From the NCBI RefSeq assembly GCF_001544835.2, contig NZ_FCNX02000019.1, positions 62,001 to 126,000 on the forward strand: a DNA stretch of 64,000 nt. Direction: 5' to 3'. This stretch comes from Caballeronia fortuita (GTDB taxonomy: Bacteria; Pseudomonadota; Gammaproteobacteria; Burkholderiales; Burkholderiaceae). This document shows positions 50,429 to 59,267 of this stretch, in pieces. Each line of letters begins with the position of its first letter. Position 1 is the stretch's first letter. Below the pieces are notes generated by a model that worked only from the letters and a program-made list of their open reading frames with translations, was not told where the DNA came from and did not search any database. A program made the translations under genes and the position numbers.

Positions 50429-51592
50429 TCAGAAGGATCGCGGCAGACCGAGGACATGCTCGGCGACGTAGGACAGGATGAGGTTCGTCGAAATGGGCGC
50501 GACCTGATACAGGCGCGTCTCGCGGAATTTGCGCTCGACATCGTATTCCGATGCGAAGCCGAAGCCGCCGTGAAATTGCAGACACGCATTCGCGGCTTCC
50601 CATGAAGCATCGGCGGCGAGCAGCTTCGCCATGTTGGCTTGCGCGCCGCAATGCCGATGCGCGTCGAACAGCTCGCACGCCTTGTAGCGCATGAGACTGG
50701 CTGCTTCGACATTCACCAGCGCCCGGGCGATGGGAAACTGCACGCCCTGATTCTGTCCGATCGGCCGGCCGAAGACGACGCGCTCCTTCGCATACTGCGA
50801 GACCTTGTCGATGAACCAGTAACCATCGCCGATGCATTCCGCCGCGATCAGCGCGCGCTCCGCATTGAGGCCGTCGAGAATGTACCTGAAGCCCATGCCT
50901 TCCTCGCCGATCAGATTCTCGGCCGGAATCTCGAGGTTATCGAAGAACAGTTCGTTGGTCTCGTGATTGACCATGTTCGGGATCGGCCGCACCGTCATGC
51001 CGTGACCGATCGCCTTGCGCAGATCGACGAGAAAGATCGACATGCCCGCGCTCTTCTTCGTGACATCGGAGAGCGGCGTGGTGCGCGCAAGAAGGATCAT
51101 CAGGTCGGAATGCTGGATGCGCGAGATCCAGACCTTCTGCCCGTTGATGACATAACGATCGCCCTTGCGATGCGCGGTCGTCTTGATCTTCGTCGTGTCG
51201 GTGCCTGTCGTCGGTTCGGTCACGCCCATCGATTGCAGACGCAATTCGCCCGATGCGATCTTCGGCAGATAGTGTTCCTTCTGCGCTTGCGATCCATGCC
51301 GCAGGAGCGTCCCCATGTTGTACATCTGGCCGTGACACGCGCCCGAGTTGCCGCCCGATCGATTGATCTCTTCCATGATGACCGACGCTTCCGTGAGGCC
51401 GAGTCCCGAGCCGCCGAATTCCTGTGGAATCAGTGCGGCGAGCCAACCGGCGCGCGTGAGCGCATCGACGAATGCTTCGGGATACGCGCGTGCTTCGTCG
51501 ATCCTGCGGAAGTATTCGGGTGGGAACTGGCCGCAGAGATCGCGCACGGCATCGCGAATGTCGCGATGAGCGTCGTCGGAGGTATCGAACAT
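50429..51592 (-). CDS. Acyl-CoA dehydrogenase
   Basis: A 387-residue FAD enzyme of the acyl-CoA dehydrogenase family. LQSMGVTEPTTGTDTTKIKT is the flavin/substrate signature, YVINGQKVWISRIQHSD the next conserved region, and LQFHGGFGFASEYDVERKFRETRLYQV the C-terminal signature, with a glycine-rich turn. In the common family numbering the catalytic base would be expected near this C-terminal part or in GFGF; I cannot place it with certainty. It probably oxidises an acyl-CoA made by the neighbouring transferase. The MaoC-like gene precedes it by 21 bases. Confidence 0.93.
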   Translation of the reverse strand: MFDTSDDAHRDIRDAVRDLCGQFPPEYFRRIDEARAYPEAFVDALTRAGWLAALIPQEFGGSGLGLTEASVIMEEINRSGGNSGACHGQMYNMGTLLRHGSQAQKEHYLPKIASGELRLQSMGVTEPTTGTDTTKIKTTAHRKGDRYVINGQKVWISRIQHSDLMILLARTTPLSDVTKKSAGMSIFLVDLRKAIGHGMTVRPIPNMVNHETNELFFDNLEIPAENLIGEEGMGFRYILDGLNAERALIAAECIGDGYWFIDKVSQYAKERVVFGRPIGQNQGVQFPIARALVNVEAASLMRYKACELFDAHRHCGAQANMAKLLAADASWEAANACLQFHGGFGFASEYDVERKFRETRLYQVAPISTNLILSYVAEHVLGLPRSF

Positions 51593-51613
51593 GGTGGACT
51601 TTTCCAGAGCGTG

Positions 51614-52456
51614 TCAGGTGAATGATGCGCGCGCGGTCATGCCGATCCATCCTTCGTGGTCCTTCGACCACAGCTCGACCGTCTTGCCGTCGGCGGACGG
51701 CAGGCCGCAAAGATGCAGCGCGTTTCCGGCGAAGCACGGACGCATGGCCTTGAACGCGAAGTCGCCAATGCGGCCATCGGGACGCTGTCTGCGCACGAGA
51801 TCGAGCAGCAGCGTCGCGATGAGCGGACCATGCACGACGAGTCCCGGATAACCTTCGACCTCGGTGACGTAAGGCTTGTCGTAATGAATGCGATGGCCGT
51901 TGAAGGTCAGCGCGGAGTAGCGAAATAGCAGCACTTCGTCGGGGACGATGGTGCGTTGCCATGCTGCATCGACGGGCGCGGCGACGGGCGATGGCAGCGG
52001 CGCGCCGCGCACCGCCGGCTCGCGATACACGATGTCGTGCTCTTCCCCGACAGCGAGCGCGCCCTCGCACGATATGCGATGCGCGACCGTCACGAAGCCG
52101 AGCCTGCCGGTTCTGCCGTGCTTTTCGGTCACATCGAGAATGCGCGACTCGCGCGCGATCGCTTTGCCGACGATGACCGGCGCTTCGAAACGAAGCCGTC
52201 CGCCTGCCCACATGCGGCGCGGCAGGCCGAGGTCGGGCAGAAAGTCGCCTTTGCGCGGATGCCCGTCTTCCGCAATCGACGATTGCGCGGCGAGCGGACG
52301 AAAGAAGACCCAGTGCCACAAGGGCGGGAGAACGTCGCCATCGTTGAGCGAGATCGCACAATCGAGCGTGGCGCCGAGCGCCGCAGCATGCGAGCGCGCG
52401 ACGATATCCGTTGCCGTCTGGATGCGTTGGCGAAAGTCGTCGGACCGATTGTTCAT
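51614..52456 (-). CDS. MaoC/HTD2-like acyl-CoA hydratase (mesaconyl/itaconyl-CoA hydratase type)
   Basis: A 280-residue double hot-dog protein. The N-terminal half resembles FAS1-like dehydratase domains, and the C-terminal half carries the MaoC active-site region FNGHRIHYDKPYVTEVEGYPGLVVHGP, with the Asp/His pair of enoyl-CoA hydratases. Full-length relatives include mesaconyl-C4-CoA and itaconyl-CoA hydratases. GGAG eight bases before the ATG at 52456 supports the start over an upstream one. It is the first gene of the CoA operon. No CitE-type lyase follows here, so the pathway is incomplete within the window. Confidence 0.85.
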   Translation of the reverse strand: MNNRSDDFRQRIQTATDIVARSHAAALGATLDCAISLNDGDVLPPLWHWVFFRPLAAQSSIAEDGHPRKGDFLPDLGLPRRMWAGGRLRFEAPVIVGKAIARESRILDVTEKHGRTGRLGFVTVAHRISCEGALAVGEEHDIVYREPAVRGAPLPSPVAAPVDAAWQRTIVPDEVLLFRYSALTFNGHRIHYDKPYVTEVEGYPGLVVHGPLIATLLLDLVRRQRPDGRIGDFAFKAMRPCFAGNALHLCGLPSADGKTVELWSKDHEGWIGMTARASFT

Positions 52457-52608
52457 GCTCGTCTCCACCCAGCACAACATCGTTCAATGCTTCGGATCTG
52501 GACAAATCGTCTCAGAGATGAGTTGACCATGCAACCATTGGCGTAAGGCATTTGGAAGACGACGGCACGGCTCCTGCTCCGGTTGCCGGTCACCTACGGC
52601 AAACGAAT

Positions 52609-53820
52609 ATGAGCAAGCACAGTAAAGCGAACAAGGGCATGCCCGCGCCCGATGACCGGCAGGCGCTTCTGACCGAATTGCGCCGTGGCAAGATGGCGCG
52701 CTCGCCGCACGCCTACGTCAGGGGCAATACCGAACGATTCTACGAGTGGGTGGTCGAGGCAAACGGCGATTCGCTGCCGCATGGTCCTGCGGTCTGGATT
52801 TGCGGCGATTGCCACACCGGCAATCTCGGACCGATCGCCAATGCGAAGGGCAAGGTAGAAATCCAGATTCGCGATCTCGATCAGACGGTGATCGGCAATC
52901 CCGTGCACGACGTGGTCCGGCTGGGGCTGTCGCTTGCGACGGCGGCGCGCGGCTCGTCGTTGTCGGGCCTGAACGTCGTGCGCATGATCGAGGCGCTCGC
53001 CGCCGGATATGAGTCGGCCTTCGCGGACGTGGTCGTCGACATCAAACGGCCTGAGCCCGTGCACGTGACGATGAAGGAAGCGGTGCGCCGTTCGTGGCAG
53101 AATCTCGCGCGCGAGCGCATCGAAGATCTGCATCCGACGATTCCGCTCGGGCAACGATTCTGGCCTCTCGCCAAAGAAGAGCGAAAGGGGATCGACGCCC
53201 TTTTCGCCGACGCGGACATCGCAAGTCTGCCGACGAGTCTCAAAGGACGAAAGGATTCGGGCGAGGTCGTCGTGCTGGATGCGGCGTACTGGGTGAAGGG
53301 TTGCAGCTCGCTCGGCCGCCTGCGTTACGCGGTCCTGCTCGATGTCGATGGCGGCGTCGTCGAAGGCGACGACCTGTGTCTGATGGACATCAAGGAAGGC
53401 GTGAAGGCCGCGGCGCCGCGTTACGAAGACGTGGCGATGCCGCGCGACAACGCCTTGCGCGTGCTCGAAGGCGCCCGCCATTTGTCGCCTCATCTCGGCG
53501 AACGGATGCGCGCGGCGCGTCTGCTCGATCGCGGCGTCGTTATCCGCGAGCTGTTGCCGCAGGACATGAAGCTCGAGATCGAGCGACTCGGCAAGGACGA
53601 TGCGATGCACGTCGCGCACTATCTCGCGGCAGTCGTGGGAAAGGCGCATGCGCGGCAAATGGACGATGCGACGAAGCGCGACTGGCGCATGGAACTCGGC
53701 CGCAATCGATCGAAGACCATCGACGCGCCGCTGTGGCTGTGGAATAGCATCGTGCAACTGGTGAGCAGCCATGAGGCCGGGTATCTCGAGCATTGCCGGC
53801 GTTACGCGACCGGCGCATGA
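52609..53820 (+). CDS. DUF2252 family protein
   Basis: A 403-residue protein of the DUF2252 family, which has a kinase-like/aminoglycoside-phosphotransferase-type fold. Conserved stretches are KMARSPHAYVRGNTERFYEWV, VWICGDCHTGNLGPI (CGDxHxxN, the expected catalytic loop) and QIRDLDQTVIGNPVHDVVRL, the Asp-rich metal motif. The reaction is unknown. The ATG at 52609 comes before the conserved part; an upstream TTG lacks support and overlaps the opposite gene region. The following SDR gene lies 73 bases downstream on the same strand. Confidence 0.85.
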   Translation: MSKHSKANKGMPAPDDRQALLTELRRGKMARSPHAYVRGNTERFYEWVVEANGDSLPHGPAVWICGDCHTGNLGPIANAKGKVEIQIRDLDQTVIGNPVHDVVRLGLSLATAARGSSLSGLNVVRMIEALAAGYESAFADVVVDIKRPEPVHVTMKEAVRRSWQNLARERIEDLHPTIPLGQRFWPLAKEERKGIDALFADADIASLPTSLKGRKDSGEVVVLDAAYWVKGCSSLGRLRYAVLLDVDGGVVEGDDLCLMDIKEGVKAAAPRYEDVAMPRDNALRVLEGARHLSPHLGERMRAARLLDRGVVIRELLPQDMKLEIERLGKDDAMHVAHYLAAVVGKAHARQMDDATKRDWRMELGRNRSKTIDAPLWLWNSIVQLVSSHEAGYLEHCRRYATGA

Positions 53821-53893
53821 CGATGCGGGAATCGCGCGAGGGCACACTGCATGCTGAAGCATGAGGATATCCCTTACCGATAACGGACCCGCC

Positions 53894-54931
53894 ATGCGAA
53901 TCAAACTCAAGCCGATCAATGAACAGGTCATCGTCATCACCGGAGCGACGAGCGGCATAGGTCTCGTCACGGCGCGCATGGCCGCCAGCAAGGGCGCGCG
54001 CCTCATGCTCGTGGCCCGCGACGAGCAGGCGCTGACCGGACTCGTCGCGGAGCTGTCGCGCGAGGGCGGCGACAGAATCGCGCATGCGGCCGCGGACGTA
54101 GGCGACCGTGCGCAATTGCAAGCTGCCGCCGATGCCGCGATCCAGCACTTCGGCGGCTTCGATACCTGGGTCAACAACGCGGGCGTGTCGATCTATGGAC
54201 GTTGCATCGACGTGCCGGTCGACGAGCAGCGCAAACTCTTCGATACGAACTTCTGGGGCGTCGTGAACGGATCGCTGGTGGCCGTGCAGCATCTGCGCGA
54301 AAAGGGCGGTGCGCTCATCAATCTCGGAAGCGAACTGTCGGATGTCGCCGTTCCGCTGCAAGGCGCGTATGTCGCGTCCAAGCACGCGGTGAAGGGTTAC
54401 ACCGATGCGTTGCGGATCGAACTTGCCGACGAAGGCGCGCCCGTCTCCGTATCGCTCGTCAAGCCTGCCGGCATCGACACGCAGTTCGTCGAGCACGCGC
54501 GAATCCATCTCGACCAGCAGCCGAAACTGCCGCAGCCCGTCTATGCGCCCGAGGTCGTCGCGCGCGCGATACTGCATGCCGCCGCGCATCCGGTGCGCGA
54601 TCTGTACGCGGGCGGCGCGTCGCGCGGCATGTCCTGGTTCGGGCGCTCCGCGCCGCGCCTCTACGATGCGATATTGACCGCGCTCGGCATGAAGGCGCAG
54701 CTCACGGGCGAGCCACGTCGCGATGGCGACGCGCTCGAAGAAGGCGGCTCGGGTTTGCGCGAACGCTCGGGCCATCATGGACGCGTGCGCGAACGCAGCC
54801 TCTACACCGACATGCACACGCTCGCGCCAGCCCCGCGCGCGGCGCTCATCGGGATTGCGGGCGTCATGCTGCTTGCCGCGGCGGGACGATATGTGCGCGA
54901 GGCGAAGGGGTATCGCGAGGCGCGGGTTTGA
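53894..54931 (+). CDS. SDR family oxidoreductase with C-terminal membrane segment
   Basis: A 345-residue classical short-chain dehydrogenase with an unusual tail. ITGATSGIGLVTARMAASKG is the NAD(P)-binding motif, NNAG follows, and YVASKHAVKG is the catalytic Tyr-x3-Lys. After the catalytic domain (about residue 250) comes a charged, Arg/Gly-rich linker and then a hydrophobic helix (ALIGIAGVMLLAAAGRYV, residues about 315-333), suggesting attachment to a membrane. An upstream ATG at 53861 is less likely. The substrate is unknown. It converges on the chemoreceptor gene. Confidence 0.88.
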   Translation: MRIKLKPINEQVIVITGATSGIGLVTARMAASKGARLMLVARDEQALTGLVAELSREGGDRIAHAAADVGDRAQLQAAADAAIQHFGGFDTWVNNAGVSIYGRCIDVPVDEQRKLFDTNFWGVVNGSLVAVQHLREKGGALINLGSELSDVAVPLQGAYVASKHAVKGYTDALRIELADEGAPVSVSLVKPAGIDTQFVEHARIHLDQQPKLPQPVYAPEVVARAILHAAAHPVRDLYAGGASRGMSWFGRSAPRLYDAILTALGMKAQLTGEPRRDGDALEEGGSGLRERSGHHGRVRERSLYTDMHTLAPAPRAALIGIAGVMLLAAAGRYVREAKGYREARV

Positions 54932-54961
54932 GCGGAAGTCGCCGCGCCAGTGGGTTGCTGG

Positions 54962-56536
54962 TCAGTGGCTGGCAAGCCGGAAGAACGCCACGGCTTCGGT
55001 CAGGCGGCGCCCCTGATCGTCGAGCGATTGCGACGCCGCCGCCGCTTCCTCGACGAGCGCCGCATTCTGCTGCGTCACCTGGTCCATCTGCGCAATTGCG
55101 AGGCTCAACTGTTCGATGCCGCGGCTCTGTTCGTGCGATGCCGCCGCGATCTCGTTCATGATGTCGCTCACCTTCGATACGGCGAGCAGCACGTCCGACA
55201 TCGTCGTGCCCGCGACGCCCGCGAGCGTCGAGCCTTCCGCGATGCGTCCCACCGAAGCGCCGATCAACTCCCTGATCTCCTTCGCGGCGCCCGACGAGCG
55301 CTGCGCGAGGCTGCGCACTTCCGCCGCGACGACGGCAAAGCCGCGTCCTTCCTCGCCCGCGCGCGCCGCTTCGACGGCCGCGTTCAGCGCAAGAATGTTG
55401 GTCTGGAACGCGATGCCTTCGATCATGCCGATGATGTTCGCGATTTCTCCGGAGCGCGCGCTGATGTCGGACATCGTCTCGATCATGCGGCTCACGGCGG
55501 CGTTGCCCTGCTGCACGATAGCCGACGCATCCGCCGACAGCGTGTTGGCCTGCTGCGCGTTGTCGGCGTTCTGGCGCACCGTCGACGAAAGCTGCTCGAC
55601 GCTCGACGCCGTCTCTTCAAGCGATGCGGCCTGTTCCTCGGTGCGCGTCGACAGATCGACGTTGCCGGTCGCGATCTGGCTCGAACCGGTCGCGATGCTA
55701 TGCGCCGACGCACGCACGTCGCCGATGAGCGCGACAAGGTTCGTCTGCATCGCGCTCATCGAGGCGAGCACGCTGCCGTCGGGCGCACTGTGCGCGTCGG
55801 CGACGGGGCGCAGGTCGCCATCCGCGACGCGCTTCGCGACCTCGCTCAGCGTGTCCGGCTCCGCACCGAGCGCGCGCAGAATGCTTCGCGTGATGACGAG
55901 ACCGGCCGCGATCGCCGAGAGCACGGCAAGCGCGCACACGCCGAGCAGCAGCGTGCGCGAGAACGCGTAATGCGATGCCGATTCCGCGACGAGCTGCACT
56001 TCGCGTGCGTGCGTCATGTCCGCATAGTCCTGCGTCGCCTTGACGAGCGCGGCAAGGAGCGGCCGGCAATGATCGTTCATGCGTGCGATGGCTTCGTCGT
56101 GATTGCCCTTGAGCGCAAGATCGACGATATCGAGCGCAACCGGCCCGTAAAGCGATTCGATCCGGTCAATCTCCGCGACCCGCGCGCGCACTTCGGGCGT
56201 GACATCGGTTGCGTTCGCGACCAGTTCATTGAACTTGCGCAGATCGCGCTGCACGTCTTCGTGCGCTGTCAGGACGGCGGCTTTTTCCAGTTCGAGATCG
56301 GCGGGCTTCGTGACGAGCACGAGGTTGCGCGCGGCAATCGCGCGACGATCGACGGCGCTGCGCACGCTGGCGGCGAGTTCCGCGCGCGCGTTGATGCCGT
56401 CGACGAAAGATGTGAAGCGTGCATTCGATTCATGCAGCGCCTCGATGGCGAGCGCCGCCACGATCAGCAGCGCGGCCGTGAGCATGCCGAAGCCGATCGT
56501 CAGTCTGGTTTTCACCCGCATTCCCTTGAAGTTCAT
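54962..56536 (-). CDS. Methyl-accepting chemotaxis protein
   Basis: A 524-residue chemoreceptor. Helix 1 is at about residues 11-31, then a periplasmic four-helix-bundle-like sensor of about 160 residues (LVLVTKPADLELEKAAVLTAHED), helix 2 at about 194-216, HAMP (ALGAEPDTLSEVAKRVADGDL) and the signalling hairpin with the tip FQTNILALNAAVEAARAGEE. Methylation segments are TEEQAASLEETASSVEQL-like. It resembles the other chemoreceptor at 23858 in the signalling half but differs in the sensor. A sigma-28-like site lies 99 bases upstream. It is transcribed divergently from the EAL gene. Confidence 0.93.
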   Translation of the reverse strand: MNFKGMRVKTRLTIGFGMLTAALLIVAALAIEALHESNARFTSFVDGINARAELAASVRSAVDRRAIAARNLVLVTKPADLELEKAAVLTAHEDVQRDLRKFNELVANATDVTPEVRARVAEIDRIESLYGPVALDIVDLALKGNHDEAIARMNDHCRPLLAALVKATQDYADMTHAREVQLVAESASHYAFSRTLLLGVCALAVLSAIAAGLVITRSILRALGAEPDTLSEVAKRVADGDLRPVADAHSAPDGSVLASMSAMQTNLVALIGDVRASAHSIATGSSQIATGNVDLSTRTEEQAASLEETASSVEQLSSTVRQNADNAQQANTLSADASAIVQQGNAAVSRMIETMSDISARSGEIANIIGMIEGIAFQTNILALNAAVEAARAGEEGRGFAVVAAEVRSLAQRSSGAAKEIRELIGASVGRIAEGSTLAGVAGTTMSDVLLAVSKVSDIMNEIAAASHEQSRGIEQLSLAIAQMDQVTQQNAALVEEAAAASQSLDDQGRRLTEAVAFFRLASH

Positions 56537-56838
56537 TATTGTTCTCGTCGCTGTTACGGTGGATGCCTTTGGCTTCGCGGCGCGCTTGCGCGCTTGCGCG
56601 ACTGCGTGCGCCGCTCGATACCTGTGACGCCTTGCTTACGGCAGGCCCTTGGCCAGCTTTGAGATGAACGAAACCTGTACGCGCTTCGGCAAACGTTTGT
56701 TGTGCCTTTTTATTTTGTAACAACACCCTCGGGCACGCTTTCCGGACGCGCTTTCGTGCCGCTCCGCTATCAAGCTCGTGCCGCATGACGTCGATAAGTA
56801 CGGGTCAGCCTGCGCCGCGCGCGCCATCGGGAAACATC
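56537..56838. other. Divergent chemoreceptor/EAL intergenic region
   Basis: 302 bases holding the control signals of the chemoreceptor gene (minus) and EAL gene (plus). An AT-rich island near 56690-56725 contains the inverted pair TGTTGT and ACAACA around a T/A-rich centre, and may be a promoter or regulator site. A sigma-28-like element for the minus gene is listed separately. No other gene is visible. Confidence 0.55.
56635..56661 (-). promoter_or_regulatory. Weak sigma-28-like promoter for chemoreceptor gene
   Basis: On the minus strand, CAAAGCTG at 56661-56654, an 11-base spacer and GCCGTAAG at 56642-56635. Five of eight bases match at each element of TAAAGTTT-N11-GCCGATAA. The spacing is exact, but the match is only moderate. 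It lies about 99 bases before the start of the chemoreceptor gene. Confidence 0.35.
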
Positions 56839-57627
56839 ATGAACGACAAAACATCCATCCGACTCGCCCCTGACGATGCGTCGCGCAAGTGCGCGGCGTG
56901 CCGGCTTCCCGCCGGCGAGATCATCGATCTCGCATTCGCGTTTCAGCCCATTGTCGATGTGCGCACGGGCGTCGCGTACGCGCATGAGGCGCTGGTGCGC
57001 GGTCCGAACGGCGAATCGGCCGGATCGGTGCTCGCACGAATCGACGACGCCAATCGCTACCACTTCGATCAGCGCTGCCGCGCGGTCGCGATCGAGCAGG
57101 CCGCGTCGCTCGGCATGAGCGGATATCTGTCGATCAACTTCATGCCGAACGCGGTGTATCAGCCGGAGGCCTGTATCCGCAGCACCTTCGAGGCGGCCGA
57201 GAAGTTCCAGTTTTCGACCGACCGCATCATCTTCGAGACGGTCGAGGGCGAGAACATCATCAGCCGCCCGCATCTGGTGGAAATCTTTCGTGCTTACCGG
57301 CGCTTCGGTTTTCAGACGGCCATCGACGATTTCGGCGCCGGCTATTCGGGCCTCACGCTGCTCACCGAATTCCAGCCGGATCTCATCAAGCTCGACATGG
57401 AACTCGTGCGCGGCATCGACACCGATTCGGTGCGGCAGAGCATCGTGCGCGGCGTGCTTTCCATGTGCCGCGATCTGGGCATCCGCGTGATCGCGGAAGG
57501 CATCGAAACCATCGGCGAGCGGGACTTTTTCGTCGCGCATGGCGTCGATCTCCTGCAAGGCTACCTGTTCGCAAAGCCCGCCTTCCGCTCGCTGCCCGCG
57601 TCAACCGGAGACTGGCTGGCAGCTTGA
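56839..57627 (+). CDS. EAL domain c-di-GMP phosphodiesterase (single domain)
   Basis: A 262-residue protein made of an EAL domain and little else. A short N-terminal segment has two Cys (RKCAACRLP). The signature appears as HEALVRG (EAL-x-R). Other active residues are present: Asn in SINFMPN, Glu in FETVE, the DD pair in IDDFGAGYSG, Lys in IKLDMELV, Glu in VIAEGIET and Gln in LLQGYLFAKP. So it should hydrolyse c-di-GMP to pGpG. It sits next to a chemoreceptor and the KaiC island, linking motility and second-messenger control. The ATG at 56839 is chosen; another at 56785 is possible. Confidence 0.88.
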   Translation: MNDKTSIRLAPDDASRKCAACRLPAGEIIDLAFAFQPIVDVRTGVAYAHEALVRGPNGESAGSVLARIDDANRYHFDQRCRAVAIEQAASLGMSGYLSINFMPNAVYQPEACIRSTFEAAEKFQFSTDRIIFETVEGENIISRPHLVEIFRAYRRFGFQTAIDDFGAGYSGLTLLTEFQPDLIKLDMELVRGIDTDSVRQSIVRGVLSMCRDLGIRVIAEGIETIGERDFFVAHGVDLLQGYLFAKPAFRSLPASTGDWLAA

Positions 57628-57693
57628 GCGTCGCTGGGTAAGCAATTGTTGTTCCCGTGTCCACTTGCGGACCAACGGTTGTGTCCCGACGCA

Positions 57694-57737
57694 TAGCATT
57701 CGGCGGTCCCGGCAGGTGAGAGGCCGAAAAATTGCTA
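57694..57737 (+). repeat. Leader hairpin before the first kaiC-like gene
   Basis: TAGCA-TTCGGC (57694-57704) pairs with GCCGAA...TGCTA (57723-57737), giving six-base and five-base stems separated by a four-base bulge. It sits 30 bases before the kaiC-like ATG, ending immediately before GAGGAGG, so it could affect ribosome access. Confidence 0.45.
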
Positions 57738-57767
57738 TGAGGAGGAAACACAACCTAGAGGTCCGTT

Positions 57768-59267
57768 ATGCCCGAGATCGTTCCACTGCCGCTCACGAAG
57801 ACAGGCATCCCCGAACTCGATGTGGTCCTGCGCGGCGGATTGCCGACGCACCGGCTGCATCTTCTGGAAGGTGCGCCCGGCACTGGAAAGACCACGATCG
57901 GCCTGCGCTTTCTGATCGCGGGCGTCGCCAAATCCGCGAAGTGCCTGTACGTCACCTTCTCGGAGTCGGAACAGGAGCTTCGGAGCGCCGCGGCGACGCA
58001 CGGCTGGGACGTGTCAGGCATCGACATCTTCGAACTCGTGCCCGACGAGGCCAACGCTTCGCGCCAGCAAACCGTGCTCTTTCCGTCGGAAGTCGAGTTC
58101 GACAAGACCATCGAACAGATCATCCGGCGCGTGGAGGAAACGGGCGCGGAGCGGGTCGTCATCGATAGCGTGTCGGAGTTGCGCATGCTCGCGCGAAACA
58201 AGCTCGCCTATCGCCGGCAGATGCTGGAACTCAAGCGTTTCATGCAGGGCAGGGAGGTCACGACGATTCTTCTCGACGATCTCCTGACCGGCGAAGACGG
58301 CGAACTTCATAGTTTTGTCCACGGGGTGATCACGCTCGAATTGATCGAGCGCGACTACGGCGCGGCGCGCCGGCGGCTGCGAATCGCAAAGATGCGCGGC
58401 ATGAACTTCCAGAGCGGATGGCATGACTACATGCTCGTGCCGGGCGAAGTGCTCGTCTTCCCGAGCCTCATCGCCGACGAACACGCGAGCCTGCCCGGCG
58501 GCGATCCGCTGCAGTGCGGCTTCGCGGGCCTCGATCGCATACTCGGACGCGGCCTCGACCGCGGGACCACGACGATGATGATCGGTCCATCGGGCGCGGG
58601 CAAATCGTCGATCGCGTTGAGCTACGCGATATCGAGCGCGAATCAGGGAGAGTTCGCATCGTACTTTTCGTTCGATGAAACCTACGAGACGTTCCTGCGA
58701 CGCGGCAACAGCCTCGGTCTGAGCGCCGACGCGGCGATCGCCGGCAAGCATTTTTCCTGGCGGCGGATGAATCCGTCGCGACTTTCGCCCGGCGAGTTCG
58801 TATGGGCGGTGCGCCGGGATGTCGAGGACCGCGACGCGCGCGTGGTGGTCATCGACAGCATCAATTCGTATCTGAGCACCATGCCCGAGGAGCGCTCGCT
58901 CGTGCTGCATCTGCACGAATTACTCACTTATCTGAACCGGCGCGGCGTCGTGACGATCATCGTGCTAGCGCAACAGGGCGTCGTCGGCGATGTCGAGAAT
59001 CCCATCGATCTCAGTTTTCTCAGCGATACCGTCCTGCTTCTGCGCTTCTTCGAGGCGGCAGGCAGGCTGCGGCGCGCGCTGTCGGTCATCAAGCGTCGAA
59101 CGGGTTTGCACGACAACGCGATCCACGAGTATCAGCTTTCCTCCGACGGGCTGGAAGTCGGACCGCCGCTCGAAACCCTGCGCGGCATCTTCAGCGGCAT
59201 TCCGACTTATGAGGGCGCGCGCGAAGAACTGATCGGCGAGGGCAACCAACCGGCCAGTGCGCCATGA
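57768..59267 (+). CDS. KaiC-like double-domain RecA-type ATPase
   Basis: A 499-residue protein with two KaiC/RadA-type ATPase domains. Domain 1 has Walker A GAPGTGKTT at residues 35-43 and Walker B VVIDSVSEL. Domain 2 has Walker A GPSGAGKSS at about 272-280 and Walker B VVVIDSINSYLS. The region after the first Walker A reads YVTFSESEQEL, matching the acidic pair position of KaiC. It is KaiC-sized, but no KaiA or KaiB gene is near. Its stop overlaps the hybrid kinase ATG (ATGA, 59264-59267), so it is coupled to a two-component system. KaiC relatives in non-cyanobacteria act in signalling and stress, not necessarily in timing. Confidence 0.88.
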   Translation: MPEIVPLPLTKTGIPELDVVLRGGLPTHRLHLLEGAPGTGKTTIGLRFLIAGVAKSAKCLYVTFSESEQELRSAAATHGWDVSGIDIFELVPDEANASRQQTVLFPSEVEFDKTIEQIIRRVEETGAERVVIDSVSELRMLARNKLAYRRQMLELKRFMQGREVTTILLDDLLTGEDGELHSFVHGVITLELIERDYGAARRRLRIAKMRGMNFQSGWHDYMLVPGEVLVFPSLIADEHASLPGGDPLQCGFAGLDRILGRGLDRGTTTMMIGPSGAGKSSIALSYAISSANQGEFASYFSFDETYETFLRRGNSLGLSADAAIAGKHFSWRRMNPSRLSPGEFVWAVRRDVEDRDARVVVIDSINSYLSTMPEERSLVLHLHELLTYLNRRGVVTIIVLAQQGVVGDVENPIDLSFLSDTVLLLRFFEAAGRLRRALSVIKRRTGLHDNAIHEYQLSSDGLEVGPPLETLRGIFSGIPTYEGAREELIGEGNQPASAP

